From Meandrina meandrites (taxonomy: Eukaryota > Cnidaria > Anthozoa > Scleractinia > Meandrinidae), in the NCBI GenBank assembly GCA_963693305.1, contig OY855912.1, positions 4,211,501-4,275,500 of the forward strand: 64,000 nt of DNA, in the 5' to 3' direction. The translations under genes were made by a program, and so were the position numbers. The notes beneath the pieces are model-generated. The model ran no database searches. It was not told the origin of the DNA and saw only the letters and a program-made list of their open reading frames with translations. This document shows, in pieces, positions 21,556 through 33,149 of the stretch. Position 1 is the first letter of the stretch, and each line of letters opens with the position of its first letter.

Positions 21556-24500
21556 AATTAGCCATGTTCTAAACGAGCAGGGGACTGGGTACGAACATAT
21601 TTTCTCTTCGGTACAAACATTCAGTATCAATTGAATTAAAAAATGGGGCACGTCATCTGAAAGAGCATCCAAAAGTTAGTACATTCACCAAATTTGACGG
21701 TTATTGGTTTAAACCCAAAGGCATGGTACACTTAGTATGGATTGGAGGGACAGGCGTCCTCCAATCCATATAGTCCATGGGCCCGAGCAGATTTCGGTAC
21801 CATTCAAAGGGACAAATTGTGAGTGGTATCAGATTAAAGTTCATCTGAAGGAGTTTCAAAATTGAGCTGATAGCAATCATGAAAGAGTAGCTTAGTAGGA
21901 TTTTTTAAGGGTATAAAATTCTCCTTCTGCACGAAAACGAGGCTGAAATTGAGATAGAATTTACAACTCCTATTATGGTCTATTTTTGCTCAATTTCATC
22001 TTGCAGTATTGGAAACATGATTATTAACTAGTTCACTCAATAAAATGGTAAAAGCTTGAATTAATCACTAAAACAGAACAAAATACTGTTTGAAGGTGCT
22101 GAATTGCATTCTGGGTAAATCCAAGATGGCGGCCGTACTAAGGTGTACGGTTATTTTGGTCTTAATTTATCGATTTAAATCCCCAGCAAAGGACAAAGAA
22201 GTCTCTAAAAAAGATTAAGATTGTATTCAAAACTTAAGAAAACTATTTTTGGCAATTTTGAGAGAATCTGAAAGAGAATTATTTATATAATTAACTTACA
22301 ATATCAGTCCAGAAATATTTTCTCGAGGCGTGAAAGGGTATCAATATTGCTCTGATTTTTTAAATAAACGTTTTTTTCGTAGACGTTATTTAGCTCGGTA
22401 CTGGTTTCCCGATGTTTGTCCACTGCTTCCTTTTTTCGGAAAAGCTGACAACTATGTTGGAAAACACAGTTTGTTCTCTACAGTCGTACGCAAATAATTC
22501 AAAAATGTTTGCGCGCGCCAAGATGCCCGCCAAGATGGCACGTGCGCGTGTTGAACAAAAAGATGACGGAAAAAAGGAATCGTGGACTGGTTGTTGCCAA
22601 GAGATACAAGTGCTCTAAATTAAAAGATATTGCATTGCGCTGTCCGGAAATACTTCATTACCAAACCTGATTGCACCATGGAAGAAGGACGTCTTGAATT
22701 GAATGGGCTGAGGCATTCATTATCATCGAAATCTTGCATCAGATGTACATGGAGTCTCTGTTGTGCTATTGCACCTCGAGGCGATGTTTCCTACAGGATT
22801 CAGTCAATATGTCACCTGCATTACCCATGAAAACTTCTTTGGAGCATTAACGGCAGAAGATGTAATAATATACATGATATTTCCTGTAATCAAGTTTGAG
22901 ATTGGCTAATGCGAGGACAGGTGCGCATAACAGGGAAAGGAACCCGGTTGGTGGGGTGGGACAACTCGTGGCGAGCTCAAAGAATGTCAAAATAACCATG
23001 GAAGAGTCGTCACTGACCAAATGATAAAAATGCGTCATAAAATATGGCAGACAGATGTGTTCCTTGTAGGCCGGCGGTACTCACCGCATCTCAACTTTTA
23101 CCTTAAAATCCTCTGTACATTGGAGAAACACCATTCAGCTTCAGTTGGGTGAAAAATCAACCACTTTCATGTCATTTATTGCAGTGATGGCAACAGCGAC
23201 GATTTAAAAGCACCACAATAGATGGAGAATTGAAATCAGCCCTCAACATTGCTGGAGCAAGGTGAAATTCCGTCTATGTTTTATCACGTGACCGCAAATG
23301 TTGCCGTTAAAGCGGGAATTAGATAAGCTCCGAAATAGACGCGAGGTGGTTAAAACCCCGCCAAAAAAGATCTTCAAATGCAAAAACACAATCTACGATT
23401 TGAAAAAAAAATTGTAATTAGAAAAGCATATATGTGAAACTTTCCAAAAAACATAGAGCCATTCAAATTTTCGAGCAGACGAAACAATCGACATTATTAC
23501 AACATTATCTGTCCTTTTCGCACTTGGCGACGGAAAAGGCCTCAAACTCTCCTCGAAGTGTTTGTAATTGACTACAGCCGGCCAGAAATACAACATAATC
23601 TTTAACATCAATTGTCACAATAAGGGAGCAGCACGTAATGCAACAGTATCGATGAAATTAAGGAAGCTAGATAATACATTTTATACTCAATTATTTCAGA
23701 AGAAGCTGTTCAAATAACATGACCACACAACCTATTCACTAGCATTCTCAGATCATTAGCAGTGACACCTTTAAAGAACGCCCATGGACAAGGTTGGTGG
23801 TCACCCTAGCCGTAAGAGCTGTGCAAAAATGCAGTAAATGTTTCAGAAGAACTCGAGTTACATTGTGGTAATTAGAAGTATAAACCGCCCAGGAGGGAGT
23901 TATAAGTCCTTCTCGCAATTAGGAAATTAAAACGGCACTTTGTCTCTACAAATCCGGTCCTGTTCGACCCAAGAAAATGAAAAACCACGACCTCAGAGTA
24001 ACACCTCCCTTGCCTTTCTGAAATGTCCATACAAGGTCAGTGGTATCGCTGTCCAAGCCTGACGTGACAGTCTGGTTAAGTGCTGTAATCCTCGAGAAAG
24101 AAAATTATGGATAATATTTGAACAGGCGATAGAGCACGCATAGAAGAAAAAGTTGCTGTGAATTTAACTGCACCTTCGTGCAAAATTGAAAAAAGCAGAA
24201 CGTAAGTAGTTGGACTGGGTTGCCTGATATTTCAGTCCGCGAGGAGGAAGTGTACAAAAACAATGTGGTCAATGTGCCGCCGCTGATAGGCCACAATTTT
24301 CGAAGTTTGTGTTCTTCACGAGCTCTTCGGAAGATTTCTTTTAAAAGACGTCAATTTATTTATTTTAAGAACGGATTGAAGTTGAGTACGATCAGACTAG
24401 GCAGCTTTAAGTTCTATGATGTTCTAATTTTTCAGAAATTGAACAATGACTATATCTCAGTCAGAACCGTTAATTAGCATTCAAGCCTAAATGCCGTCTC

Positions 24501-26215
24501 GTTCGGAATATTTTGTGGGCTACACTACCACATTTCACAGGTTTCGAAAGTTTGAAAAACACGTTGTAAGTTGCTCGTGTCGACTTGTGGTGTTTTCTTC
24601 TGAGTTGAGTTGTTCTCTTCTGTCTAAAGAACTTCGGAATTTATTTAATAATGATCTCGAGTTGTATCCAGTTTCCTTGTTTTCACTGAAAACAACTTTT
24701 ATCATATCTCGTAGAACTAATAGACCCGTCATAACATGGTCATAACATTTGTTCGTATGAAAAACGTCCTTGAAAACTATGGGTTTATGGTAAGTAGGAA
24801 AAGTTTGTGTTTGGGCCAAGTGACCCATCAGGCCAGAGCTTATCCCGGTATCTGTAGCATTAAGCGACTAGCACTACTGCTAATCCCCCCTGGATGGGAT
24901 GCTAAGCCATCGCAGGGCTCCTCCACCCCCCTCCCCCCTTCCCCCCTCCCTCCAGTAACTTCGCCAGTACCATTTATACACCTGGGTGTAGAGAGGAATC
25001 GGTTAATAGAGCAGACCAAATTAAAGCTCTGTGGCATTTTTTACAACCGAGTTCTTAAGAAAATAATTGTGAGACAAAACAGTGTTAAGTATGCAGCAAC
25101 AGTGTTTGTTTCCCTCTTTAATTTGGGGCACAAATAGGGCGGCCAAAGAAATGTATAATCAGTCGAGATAACTCTTCCATTAATATTATTCATTTTCACT
25201 TAACATTATTTTAGATGTTACTTTGTAATTGATGTCGCGTCTGTAATTGAACAACACATTGAAGCCGGAATACACGTTTTTGTGACAATCAAGAAACAGG
25301 CATCCGGGACATCGCAAATGTCAAAATGCTTTATCCTCTAAACAAAGCACTGAATTGATATCAAACTTCCAAGATTTTTATGTTCTTTATGGCAAGAATA
25401 TGTAAAGAGAAAAAGTTTATAAGATACACTGGCAAGATTTGTAATTTCAATGACGTTAGATTAAAAACCTCCACGCGCTTTAGTCAAATGAGGCCGCCTT
25501 CCGCGCGCATCTGTTGGCTCGAAATGTTTTCATTTTTATAAGAAAGAGAGTTCAGTATAACTTAATTAACCTCAAATAATCGGTCCGTATTGTAAAATAC
25601 AAATCCTTGTTTTATCTACCTGATTCATTTAAAAACTCGGTCCATATTTTGAAATTCTAACATCAGTCTCGATATATAACAGGTCTTTATTGCAGTCCGG
25701 CTTTGTTGCCATGGAAACCATACAGAGAAAAACCCTTAAGTGCGGCAAAAGACCTTGGCTAGCATAAGCTGCTTTTCCTGTACTTTGTCAGGCCTCTCTC
25801 ACAACATTTACGTGTTTGAAGTTTCGATAAAGTGATTTTTCATTACCCTTCGAGCATTAAAATGCAACATTGATTTTGGAAGCTACTCTTTTGGAATTGC
25901 TATCACATACCAAAATGAACTAGAATGTTCAAGGATTCGAAAAATATATGATAGCATTTGTCCCTCCGAATGGTACCAAATGCCTAATTTTGGGGTCTGG
26001 GCCCATGGACTAATACTAAGCTCTCTTATTTTAAGTGTGCCATGCCTTTGCGTTTAAACCAATAACCATCAAATTTAGTGAATTTACTAATTTTTGGATG
26101 CTCTTTTAGATGACGTGCCCCATTTTCAATTCAATCGATATTGAACATTCGTACCAAGAAAAAATATGTTCGTACCCAGTCCCCTGCTCGTTTAGAACAT
26201 GGCCAATTGCGCCTT
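21556..26215. mobile_element. 4.7-kb block with about 350-bp inverted ends
   Basis: The left arm, 21556-21893 ('catgttctaaacgagcaggg', 'gactgggtacgaacatattt', 'ggggcacgtcatctgaaaga'), is found inverted at 25865-26210 with point changes and small indels. Words in common include 'ggtttaaacnnaaaggcatgg' and 'tggtaccattc'. The 4 kb between shows no transposase frame longer than about 130 aa and none with a recognisable domain, so this is a decayed or non-autonomous element. A SINE tail is inserted at 24800-24985. Confidence 0.6.
24800..24985 (-). mobile_element. SINE body and tail
   Basis: Read on the minus strand it gives 'acacccaggtgtataaatgg', 'tactggcgaagt', 'gatggcttagcatcccatcc', then 'gataagctctggcctgatgg'. 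The same order is seen in the SINE at 3657-3850 and at 31040-31180. Confidence 0.6.
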
Positions 26216-26239
26216 TATTTATTGTTCAAAAGTTCCCCG

Positions 26240-26495
26240 TTCCCCGTGATAAGTGATCGTCGCAGTGAATTTCCAATTTATGCAATTGGAATGAAGAAGC
26301 CTGAAAAAAAAGAAACAAACAAACAAAAAAAAAAACAGGGTTTCAACGGGTTTCGAACCCGTGACCTCCGCGATACCGGTGCGATGCTCTACCAACTGAG
26401 CTATGAAGCCACACATTGGGAGCGAGGTCAATTGTGAGTTCTTATTTTCCTGTGAAAGGAGTGAAATGAATAATTTCATATACTATACGTCAAAG
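26240..26495 (-). mobile_element. tRNA-headed SINE, copy 2
   Basis: Same unit as 20620-20865, with a longer A-rich stretch at 26308-26335. It lies about 25 bp outside the right inverted end of the 21556-26215 block. Confidence 0.6.
26339..26410 (-). tRNA. tRNA-like, second copy (decayed acceptor)
   Basis: Same 72-nt core as 20696-20767, but the 3' acceptor strand is TGAAACC against 5' GGCTTCA, giving one C-A mismatch, and the T-loop is TTCGAAA. Box A and box B remain. It is SINE-borne by context. Confidence 0.45.
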
Positions 26496-26499
26496 TGTA

Positions 26500-27589
26500 A
26501 ATACTTTGAAAAGTCGCGTTTGTGAATCGTTTTGCATGTAAACAGTCTGGTTTACCTTGCCTATAAAACAACGAATCGACTTACTCGATTTCCACTCCTT
26601 TTACGACGTTCGGTGGCTGATTAAAACTCTTCTTCCTTGGATGATAACCCTCAAAATAGCAGCGATAACAGACCATAACAAAGGACAATTTTTTTCGAGA
26701 GAAATCACTCCAAACAGCGAAACAGCAGCAGAATCGAAGCAGAAGCACATGGTATGGAGATGACGTCATTTGCCCCTGAAAAATTTTCTGGGGGGGGGCC
26801 AAATTGATAACCATTCATACAAAGATATCCCAAAAAACTGTTTACCGATTTAAAGATAATAGATAAGTAGAAGCGATGACTTTTCACAAGGGGTCTTTAA
26901 TAATTTTCGGGACATTTGTCAAAAAATTAAGGTAAATAAAAGTAGCTGACAACTTCTATGCTGAGTGACTGTTCAACAAAAGTTGCGTTATCTTGGCGTG
27001 ACATCCGATATACGATATACAATGCAAGGTCAAACGCTGTCTTGAAATTGTTTACACCTTTTGTTTTAAAAGAATGGAAAGATTTCTTTTTACTAAATCT
27101 TATAGAATGCATCAAATATAATTTGTCTCTTTCGTTTATACTTTAAATTAGTCCTTTCTAACTGCCCAGGAGTATTTTTTGAGTTCTACGCAACAATTTC
27201 TTGTTGAGTTGACTTGATTTCTTTTCCCAGTCCTATTCGGTTCGGTCGATCGCAACAGTCAAGAGATCCCGTCCACTCTCACGAAGACATTAAGCGATGA
27301 CGTCATCGCTTAAAAAACCAGTCGTGGGCTCATAGGGCCCTTTGATTATCCTTGCAATAAATTGTAACCATCTGTCAGTAATGATATTTCTTAGGGCGCA
27401 CAACTAATTGAAATAACACCTCAGTCCATCTTGTAACTCTGCGAGGTGCAAATGAGCTGAGTACGCATTCAAGGGGCACTCAGCTTATTTGCATATTAAT
27501 TGGTTTTAAGAACGGAAGGTTCATGCTGCTTACTCAAATTCGTAGCTTTTTTAGTGTTGATGATGACTAATGCATGTAACAATAAACAG
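26500..27589. other. Intergenic, no gene recognised
   Basis: Several frames of 60-77 aa occur, but none has a recognisable domain. A G-run is at 26791-26799 and 'gatgacgtcat' at 26760 and 27298. Nothing else is supported. Confidence 0.4.
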
Positions 27590-27790
27590 ACTTTTTTTTC
27601 CGCCTAGCAAAACGTTTCCTTTTATCATAGTATTTTAGTAACATGTCTTTTAACCTTCTTTTGTAAATAACATTGTAATTAGCAAAGTAGGTTTTTATCT
27701 TTTTAAATTTTAATGTATAAATTTTTTAGATGCAGGGCCCCTATGGATACCAGCCTACGGCCTAAATAGCCAGCCTGTTTAGCAGTTGAT
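27590..27790 (+). mobile_element. LINE 3' tail fragment
   Basis: A T/A-rich run ends in 'gatgcagggcccctatggat' and 'accagcctacggcc', the same tail type as 15900-16150. No coding remains. Confidence 0.45.
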
Positions 27791-28214
27791 CGCGTTTTCC
27801 AACATCGTCAATGCTAAATGAATGCGCATAAACGTTGACTGATTAAAGCCCCTAACAGGTGCCAAATTTTATTAAAGTGAGACAAGGAGCATGGCACCTG
27901 TAAATGAATTCCCCTCACGCATGCGACATGTATCACTCTACTGTTAAATTAGGTATGTTCAGTTTCTTAGGAAGAGTTTTCATTAACGACCTGAAATAAC
28001 CAACTTGTTTACTGAAACTATACCAGTAAAAACACTTCCTTTGAATTGTAAAAGAAAGCAGCTGTAATCTGGCTGTAGGTCTTCTCTCTTTTTCTCTGAT
28101 TGCCTTTCTACTGCCTTCTTATTTCGTCTTTTAAATTAAACAAGTAATGTCTTGCCTTAAAATACATGCAAATGGAAAGTGTAAACCTTTTCAGATTCAA
28201 CCTTGACTTTTAAA

Positions 28215-28349
28215 ATGGCTTCCGCTCAGGTTATCGAGACGTCAGTCACTAACAACAGTTCCTTTCAAAACTACTCTCACCCGGACGATCACACTATACG
28301 AACCACCTTATACGAACTACCGATATTTCTGCCGAGTGGGTTAAAATAA
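28215..28349 (+). other. Small frame, 44 aa, probably not a working gene
   Basis: A frame begins MASAQVIETSVTNNSSFQNY and stops after 44 aa. It has a secreted or extracellular look (N-glycosylation sequon NSS) but no signal or membrane segment. In the paralogous segment the homologous frame (from about 48929) stops after 14 codons, so the frame is not kept. I do not recognise it. Confidence 0.2.
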
Positions 28350-28639
28350 TTTTCTGCGGGAAGTTATATGCGTGTAGTTTATGATGTGAAGAAAATAAAT
28401 GAAAATAATTAGTCCGTTTTGCTTTCAGAATACCACCAAAACTTACTCAAAGGTAATCGCGAGTGTTAAAAGATACTCCATCAGTCTACAAGAAAATTAA
28501 TATCTTCATTTAGAAGTTCAGTTCATGGATTCTGAATGAAGTTTGCAGCACGGATCTTTAGTAGGCTTTGGTCGTATGATGATGTTTTGCCTTTTTTAAC
28601 CAATCTCCGACCTTGTGAATTTTCGTATCAACAATTTAA

Positions 28640-29246
28640 GGTAGTTGCACTGGCAAACTTAGTGCATTTTTGACAATACTAGAAGCATGGATATTTTCAT
28701 CAAAAATTCTTCAAACCTGCCACACACAATCATTGTTATCTGGTGAATGAGTTGTCAACATTTTTTTGACACAATGACACCTTTTCATGTTAATAATTAA
28801 CTTTATTACCAACAGCTTATCTTAACATTTTAAAGTTTTTCCTGCAGCCATTTAGTTATTTGGCAATCATTAAAGTTTATTTCGATTCCTCATCAAATAA
28901 CACAAAAATCTGTGCTTGCAAAATCGGATATTAAAATTTGTCAAAAAGATATCAACAATTGTTTTTACCTTGAACGTCTGCGGCCACCATACGGACAGTT
29001 TTGATGCTTGCTCGTGTGCCAAGCACACGATTGTAGTCTTTCACTAGTACGAACTACATGCCAAATTTCATTCGAAAATGTTTGATCATTCCAGAATAAA
29101 ATGTGATTTTGTGAAACCCTGCTTAGCAAGAAACTCAAATTAAATTCCATTGTGGCGAAGATTCGGCGAAAAATCCGGCAAAATCTATGTTATTGAAGAG
29201 TTCGAAGCGCTTCGTGTTCAATGCCGCCATTTTGGATGGAACTACC
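28640..29246. mobile_element. TTAA-flanked MITE with a paralogous empty site
   Basis: A 607-bp insert begins GGTAGTTGCAC and ends GGAACTACC, flanked by TTAA at 28636-28639 and 29247-29250. The paralogous site at 50487-50500 reads 'caacaattcaagcaaaaa' with nothing inserted, against 'caacaatttaa' plus 'ttaagcaaaaa' here. Insertion therefore followed the segmental duplication. Confidence 0.85.
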
Positions 29247-29616
29247 TTAAGCAAAAAGAAAAAAAACTTAGACATCTACAGTCTACCGCAGTAAAACTAT
29301 ACCACGTTTTCAAGTAGTGCGAATCCAGATAGCAGTAGATAGACGGATTAGGCCAACAAGTGACGAGGATCGGCGGATTCGCGTGCGGAAAAAACTGCTC
29401 CGGCGAATTCAAAGATGGCGAGTTACAGTGACTTGACACCGAACTACCCGGCGAACGAGTGTGGCTGTCCGTCGTGAACGCTCTGCCTTTCAAAACGTTT
29501 CGAGATTTTGCTGATGGATTTCATTCGCACACGATGCATAAATTATTTTGTCGTCGGTGGTGAATCGACGGTCCGTTTTGTTGTCTGTGAACAAATTCAA
29601 CAGAACAAAAAACGAT

Positions 29617-29740
29617 ACTTACCTATTAAAGCTGACTTGAAAACTACATCATTGAGGTAATTTCAATAAGAACGGAAATTTACCAAACAAGAACGACAGA
29701 ACGACTAATTGATAATAGTATGTCTCTATATAAAGTCATG
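29617..29740 (-). promoter_or_regulatory. Candidate GPCR1 leader exon and promoter
   Basis: On the minus strand a consensus donor (GTAAGT, 29622-29617) follows 'caagtcagctttaatag'. The same block with donor is kept at 50693 upstream of GPCR3, and similar donors occur at 38563 and 37398 upstream of GPCR2. An AT-rich TTTATATA sits at 29734-29727. Each GPCR ATG exon is preceded by an acceptor, so a leader exon is expected. Linking it to this block is inference. Confidence 0.3.
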
Positions 29741-30402
29741 GACTTTAACAAAACAAAAGAGCGTCTTATGCCCAGCAGATGTTTCACTAGTAGCAAGTTA
29801 ACCATCTGGTCCATATGATGGGAAGGATTTGCAATTTAAACCATTGCTCACGAAATGTCGAAACCATATTGACAGCTAACTTCAACCTTTTTCAAAAACT
29901 TGTCCTATGTTTACATTTTAATTACAGTGCACTTACTTGTAAATAAAAATAAAAAAGTGGAACGTGTCGAATATAATCACTACATAAACTGTTTTTTATT
30001 TGTCCTGAAACATAACGCAAAGGATTTCCAGTCCTAGATTTTGGGACTTCCGGCCTTCATGTATGCAGTCGTGAGGTTTCTATATACTGTATGGGAGAGT
30101 CATGGCGTTCTTTACTTCTCCTCAAGATTTCTTTGTTTCACGCAGCCAATAAAAAAAAAATGGAATTAATTCAAAAATCCCATGTCCCCAGAGCCCTTTG
30201 TTTCTCGTGCCAAGGCCCCGCCGGCTAAGAGAAGCGAAAAAGGCCCAGGGCCCTAATCACCAGGCTAACATACTTCCCACAAACATGTTCATGTTTAAGT
30301 AAAAAGTCCTCCAGTGTTCTCTCATGACCTTAGGGCATGGACCATGCAGGTATTATTACAGAATTTATTGAATGAATATATCCATGAATATACAATATGT
30401 AG

Positions 30403-30946
30403 TAGGCTTAGCCACAAGTTGCTCGGCAGCTTTTCGGCAAAGCAACTTTTGAGATTTTTGGCAACTCTTGCGATTTTCGGCAACTTTTAAAATTTTCGGC
30501 GACTTTAAATTATCTTTTTACTTTTTCGCGACATTAATTAGGTTTCGAAAGAAAAGTGAGCAAAATTCAACTGGTTTATACTACTGCGTGCGTGTGTGGA
30601 CTCTAGGACTGGCCAATACCAATTACCAATGCCAACTTGGTGTTGCACGTCTGTCCATGAGGTCAGCGGTATTACATGACACGTTTTTCAAGATGGCGGA
30701 GAACACTGTCAGTGATTCAGATTCCAGCTGGAATTAAATAAAGTTTAGTAAAGAAAAGAAAATGCGAATAAAACCTACTTATACTGTGCGCGATCTAAAC
30801 CGCAATAAAATCAACTTCAAGTGCAAACCAGCAACTTTTCGGCAACTTTTTTCGAAATTCAGCAACTTTTCGGTAACTTTAAAAATAAAATAGCAACTTT
30901 TAAGCAACTTTTAGACACTTTCATCGGCAACTTGTGGCTAAGCCTA
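30403..30946. mobile_element. hAT-type MITE with 8-bp target duplication
   Basis: A 544-bp insert has 20-bp perfect inverted ends TAGGCTTAGCCACAAGTTGC and an 8-bp direct flank ATATGTAG (30395-30402 and 30947-30954). Eight-bp duplications are typical of hAT. Both subterminal parts repeat 'ggcaacttttcggcaacttt'-like words, possible transposase-binding arrays. It interrupts the start of the SINE at 30953. Confidence 0.85.
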
Positions 30947-30952
30947 ATATGT

Positions 30953-31190
30953 AGGCACGCTGGACTCTGGATCAACAGGTTTGGGTGTGTTCCTTGGCAG
31001 AGGTCTGACTGTGCTCTGTTAAATGGCAAGGAAACTCTTATCACACCTCTCTCCACCCAGATGTATAGATGGGTACTGACAATTACAACCTGTACATGTA
31101 AAATATGCTGAGGTGGGGTAGGGGGAGAGGAACCGGTAACCATGCAGTGAACATGCGAGCATCCCATCTAGGGGAGTAAAACTACTGAAG
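30953..31190 (+). mobile_element. SINE, near full body
   Basis: 'cacgctggactctggatcaa', 'ctctctccacccagatgtat', 'agatgggtactgac' and 'gagcatcccatctagggg' follow in the SINE order. The 5' head is cut by the hAT-type MITE. Confidence 0.65.
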
Positions 31191-31527
31191 ACTAGAGAGA
31201 CATGTTTACAAGCACTGGGTTGAATGAGTTTGATAAAAACACAGTATTGCAATGTGTTTATTGTACATGGTGAATCCCTGTCGCAATAAGTTACAGTTAA
31301 TCAGTGTGAAAATGTCATGGAGTAAATGTACATGACTGATATCTGGTAAACAACGAACGTTACAAATTAAACTATGTGAGTACAAACCAACAGACTATTC
31401 AATACACAATCTACTGTTTTTTACTAGCTCTGGACTTGTCTTATAAGTGAGAAAGTTGTTAAACTTTGACCAGTGATGAGCCTCGTAAACTTTTCTTACC
31501 AATTGAGTGCCCAGACCTCTCCCCAAC

Positions 31528-31720
31528 TGTACTGCCTCGTCCCCAGGCGCCGGTCAGTTTCCAGTTGACGCGGTAAGGCGGGAAAACAGGGGGCGCGGGG
31601 GTAGATGGTTAGGGAGCGAGCCGCAACAGTCCCACAACGCCAAGCGATCCGCGGATTATCAATCCCACAACGCAAAGTGCACCGCGCGCGACCAGGGAGC
31701 GGCGCCTGGGGACGAGGCTG
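31528..31720. mobile_element. GC-rich MITE, GCCTCGTCCCCAGGCGCC ends
   Basis: The ends GCCTCGTCCCCAGGCGCC and GGCGCCTGGGGACGAGGC enclose about 190 bp of strikingly GC-rich DNA ('cccacaacgccaagcgatcc', 'accgcgcgcgaccaggg') in an AT-rich setting. Two frames across it are by-products. Confidence 0.7.
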
Positions 31721-31965
31721 CCAAATGTACATGTCTACCACATGTAGATGTTTTAGTAGTTGTAAAACGATTGAGGTGACATTTTACATTTTCATGGTGT
31801 TTATAACTGCGCTCCTATAAGTATTTGTTCATATTGTGGTTCAGTTAAAGTTACCCTTAGTACAATTTGGTATTTTCCTTAGTTCTGGTATACATGTATG
31901 GTAATATGACTGATAAATGATACCAACTTTCACAGGAAACACAAACGATGTACTAGCTATAACAG

Positions 31966-32145
31966 AAATATTTACCTGTGTCATTTGAGTCGTTTTGGAA
32001 GCGATTTGAATCAGACCGAAGACATGTTACCGGGAGACAAGATAATATTTGAAACTTGCGAGGTAAATTGTCTTCTCTTTGATTCAAATCGCTTCCAAAA
32101 CGACTCAAAATGACACAAGGAGACAGGTAAATATTTGTTAAAGCC
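31966..32145. repeat. Inverted repeat, about 46-bp arms
   Basis: 'atatttacctgtgtcatttg', 'agtcgttttggaagcgattt' and 'gaatcag' are mirrored by 'ttgattcaaatcgcttccaa', 'aacgactcaaaatgacaca' and 'acaggtaaatat'. A non-coding hairpin in the duplicated RSL1D1 intron. Confidence 0.75.
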
Positions 32146-32926
32146 AATACAGCATTTGTCTTCCCTGTGCAACTTCTACTAAAGGTAAAATTAAACCATA
32201 GCATACATGTCTACTACATTTACAAGTATATGTTTTCGTGGTTGTAAAGTCAATAAGGTTACATGTTGCATTTTGTGGCTTTCCCTGCGTTCCTACAAAG
32301 TACATGTATTTACAAGTGGCTTAAGAACGTGTGTTTGTCATTGCAGTGCGATCAAAGTCGCTCATACCGGACAGACAATAGAACAAGCTGTGGAAAATGT
32401 TGTTGGTGCTCTCAGTGAGATAACCAGGATTATCCCAAGAGGATGGAACAATAGTCAATCTTTGTACCTCAAAACATCTGACTCAATTTCTCTCCCAATC
32501 TATACTTCATTACCAGAGAAGTCGCTGGCTATAGAAGACACACAGCCACCAAATAAAAAGAGAAAAATGCAGACTTGAAATGCAAAAGACTAACAATGAT
32601 CTTGTGACGTGCGATAGAGAAAAATAAGCTGACTCAAAATTTTGTTAGCCCTTGAGCTCAATATTCAAGGCATCTTTTACTTCTAGAACCATAATTAATC
32701 CATAGTTAGCTATAGTTGTCGGTTATTATTGCTAATAAATTTAGCAAAGAAGCGGACTGTTTTCTAGCAACAGAAACATCATAGGATGCTATAAAAACTA
32801 CATGTGACCTGTTGCATTTAAAGACAAAATCTCTTATCATTAATACTACACGTAAGCACACCTGTATTGGGTGACCCTCCATCAGAATAAATTAATGCAA
32901 ACACGACAACAAAGTTTCACAGTTAA

Positions 32927-33149
32927 AGGAGCAATGTCACAATGTTTCAGTCATTTTTCTGATAACATTGAAATTGAAAGAGACCTTAAAATAGTAGTTT
33001 TGTAACATAGAAAAACACGAACAGAATAATAAAAACGAGAAAATAACCAAGGATGGTTTCGACTGACGAAGCTTAAGACTGATTACGACCAACAAACTTG
33101 AAAAAGAAAGCTAATTTTTTCAAGATGCGTTTTCCATGACGTAGCTCCT
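32927..33149. mobile_element. TTAA MITE family 2, shortened copy
   Basis: Starts AGGAGCAATGTCAC after TTAA and ends ATGACGTAGCTCCT before ATAA, a changed target copy. Same family as 19975-20356 and 35897-36278. Confidence 0.65.

Larger units (their letters stand above)
27780..29990. repeat. Duplicated segment upstream of GPCR1
   Basis: The segment is found again at 48655-51130 upstream of GPCR3. Shared stretches start 'cagttgatcgcgttttncaa', continue 'caggttatcnagacgtcagt' and 'aataccnccaaaacttactc', and end 'gtggaacgtgtcgaatataa'. Each copy has insertions the other lacks: 28640-29246 here, 49083-50257 there. Confidence 0.8.
30303..32578 (+). pseudogene. RSL1D1 3' end duplicate (exons 5-6)
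   Basis: 30303-30349 matches the last 47 nt of exon 5, with donor GT kept; 32347-32578 matches exon 6 at the same length (232 nt) with acceptor CAG and stop kept. Exon 6 stays fully open, with a handful of amino-acid changes (GALSEITRIIPRGWNNSQSL against GAVSEITRIVPRGWNNIQSL). Exons 1-4 and the 5' half of exon 5 are absent, so it cannot make the L1-domain protein alone. It lies between GPCR1 and GPCR2 as part of the tandem unit. The intron is enlarged by a hAT-type MITE, a SINE and two inverted repeats. Confidence 0.8.

Noticed and set aside
24736..25137. 133-aa plus-strand frame
   Set aside because: It lies antisense to a SINE body and tail and is explained by it.
29721..29740. TATA box for GPCR1
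   Set aside because: TATATAAA reads better on the plus strand here, so it cannot be assigned to the minus-strand receptor with confidence; kept only as part of a low-confidence candidate region.
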